Under the pieces are notes generated by a model. It worked only from the letters and a program-made list of their open reading frames with translations, was not told where the DNA came from and did no database searches. A stretch of DNA of 64,000 nt from positions 5,338,501-5,402,500 of the forward strand of contig NZ_CP044543.1 in assembly GCF_008932115.1 (NCBI RefSeq). Direction: 5' to 3'. Position 1 is the stretch's first letter. Each line of letters begins with the position of its first letter. Shown one piece after another: positions 63,512 to 64,000 of the stretch. Both the position numbers and the translations under genes were made by a program. The DNA comes from Bradyrhizobium betae (GTDB taxonomy: Bacteria > Pseudomonadota > Alphaproteobacteria > Rhizobiales > Xanthobacteraceae).

Positions 63512-64000
63512 ATGGGTCAACACACCGGGGCGGAAGCCGGTGGGCGGGCCTATGCGGCAATGATCGCCAAGGCCAGGGCGCTCGCACCGCGGCTGCGAGA
63601 GCGGGCGGTGCGGACGGAGGAGTTGCGGCATCTTCCGCCGGAAACCGAGAGGGATCTCCACGATGCTGGCCTGTTCCGGATGCTCCAGCCGGCACGTATC
63701 GGTGGCGCCGAACTCGACTATGTCGCCCTCGTCGACTGCGCTGAGCTGCTCGGGCGGGCGGACGCGTCGGTGGCCTGGAATCTCGCCAATCTGGCGAGCC
63801 ATCATTGGATGCTCGGCATGTTCGAGCAGAGGGCGCAGGATCTGGTCTGGGGCCGCGATCCGGACGCGCTGATTGCTTCTTCGTTCATTTTTCCTGCCGG
63901 ACGCGCGACGAGGATGGAGGGTGGATACCGGTTGCATGGCAGCTGGCCGTTCTCCTCGGGCGTTGCGTCATGCGAATGGAACATGCTCGCAAGTGTCGTC
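63512..64000 (+). CDS. Acyl-CoA dehydrogenase-type flavoprotein, N-terminal part
   Basis: 163 codons are visible before the right edge. AGGAG at 63501-63505 decides the start at 63512 over ATG 63488. The sequence shows LPPETERDLHDAGLFRMLQP, ARIGGAELDYVALVDCAELL and SVAWNLANLASHHWMLGMFE, then SWPFSSGVASCEWNML. The last pattern fits the flavin-dependent monooxygenase branch (HsaA/DszC-type) rather than ordinary beta-oxidation enzymes. Confidence 0.8.
   Translation, partial: MGQHTGAEAGGRAYAAMIAKARALAPRLRERAVRTEELRHLPPETERDLHDAGLFRMLQPARIGGAELDYVALVDCAELLGRADASVAWNLANLASHHWMLGMFEQRAQDLVWGRDPDALIASSFIFPAGRATRMEGGYRLHGSWPFSSGVASCEWNMLASVV

Overview
The window looks like chromosome of a Bradyrhizobium-type alphaproteobacterium (Nitrobacteraceae). 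The evidence is high GC, a GcrA regulator, a phasin, DUF3606 proteins, a rhizobial palindromic repeat, and LexA boxes of the alphaproteobacterial direct-repeat type GTTC-N7-GTTC. No rRNA, tRNA or CRISPR array was recognised.

Bases 1-20,000 are mostly ordinary chromosome: a VWA/MoxR pair, a quinone oxidoreductase, an S24 repressor with palindromic operators next to a GcrA gene, small secreted proteins, a phasin, a cytochrome c, a TpsB-type outer-membrane transporter divergent from a FecR-domain gene and a CHASE2-PAS-GGDEF-EAL gene, an arginase, an enolase-superfamily enzyme and a phytanoyl-CoA dioxygenase-like gene.

Bases 18,600-30,300 are an accessory zone of small, often broken genes. It holds eight same-strand copies of an ~85-bp cassette: a sigma70-like promoter followed about 25 bases later by an intrinsic terminator. 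It also holds a DUF4261 + Imm11-like pair behind an SOS box, bracketed by two ~480-bp diverged direct repeats, and a second copy of a terminase-small-subunit-like gene.

Bases 30,500-60,230 are a podovirus-like structural cluster on the + strand: TerS, TerL, portal, DUF5309-type capsid, adaptor, glycine-rich fibre-like protein, tail/head proteins, transglycosylase, and a long helical scaffold/ejection-like protein. No integrase, replication or lysis module is visible. The order is repeatedly interrupted by cargo: small membrane-protein families, secreted proteins, and a HYD1-type ADP-ribosyltransferase toxin with a DUF6881-type immunity gene. The portal gene itself is split by a ~3-kb cargo insertion. 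Five SOS boxes sit in cargo promoters. Cargo proteins share terminal modules: an N-terminal ADYSLVPVEHQPDFE tag, a C-terminal GGLLGMxQDYMR tail, and a C-terminal PPIFF tail. Ends of phage genes are duplicated around inserted cargo. The best candidate for a new system is therefore a decayed or domesticated podovirus-like element carrying DNA-damage-inducible, tagged toxin/effector cassettes.

An ISL3-family IS (60,233-61,928) truncates the right end. Beyond it ordinary chromosome resumes with a CaiB/BaiF CoA-transferase and the start of an acyl-CoA-dehydrogenase-type flavoprotein. Several genes in the accessory part carry single-nucleotide frameshifts, which may be real decay or assembly indels.
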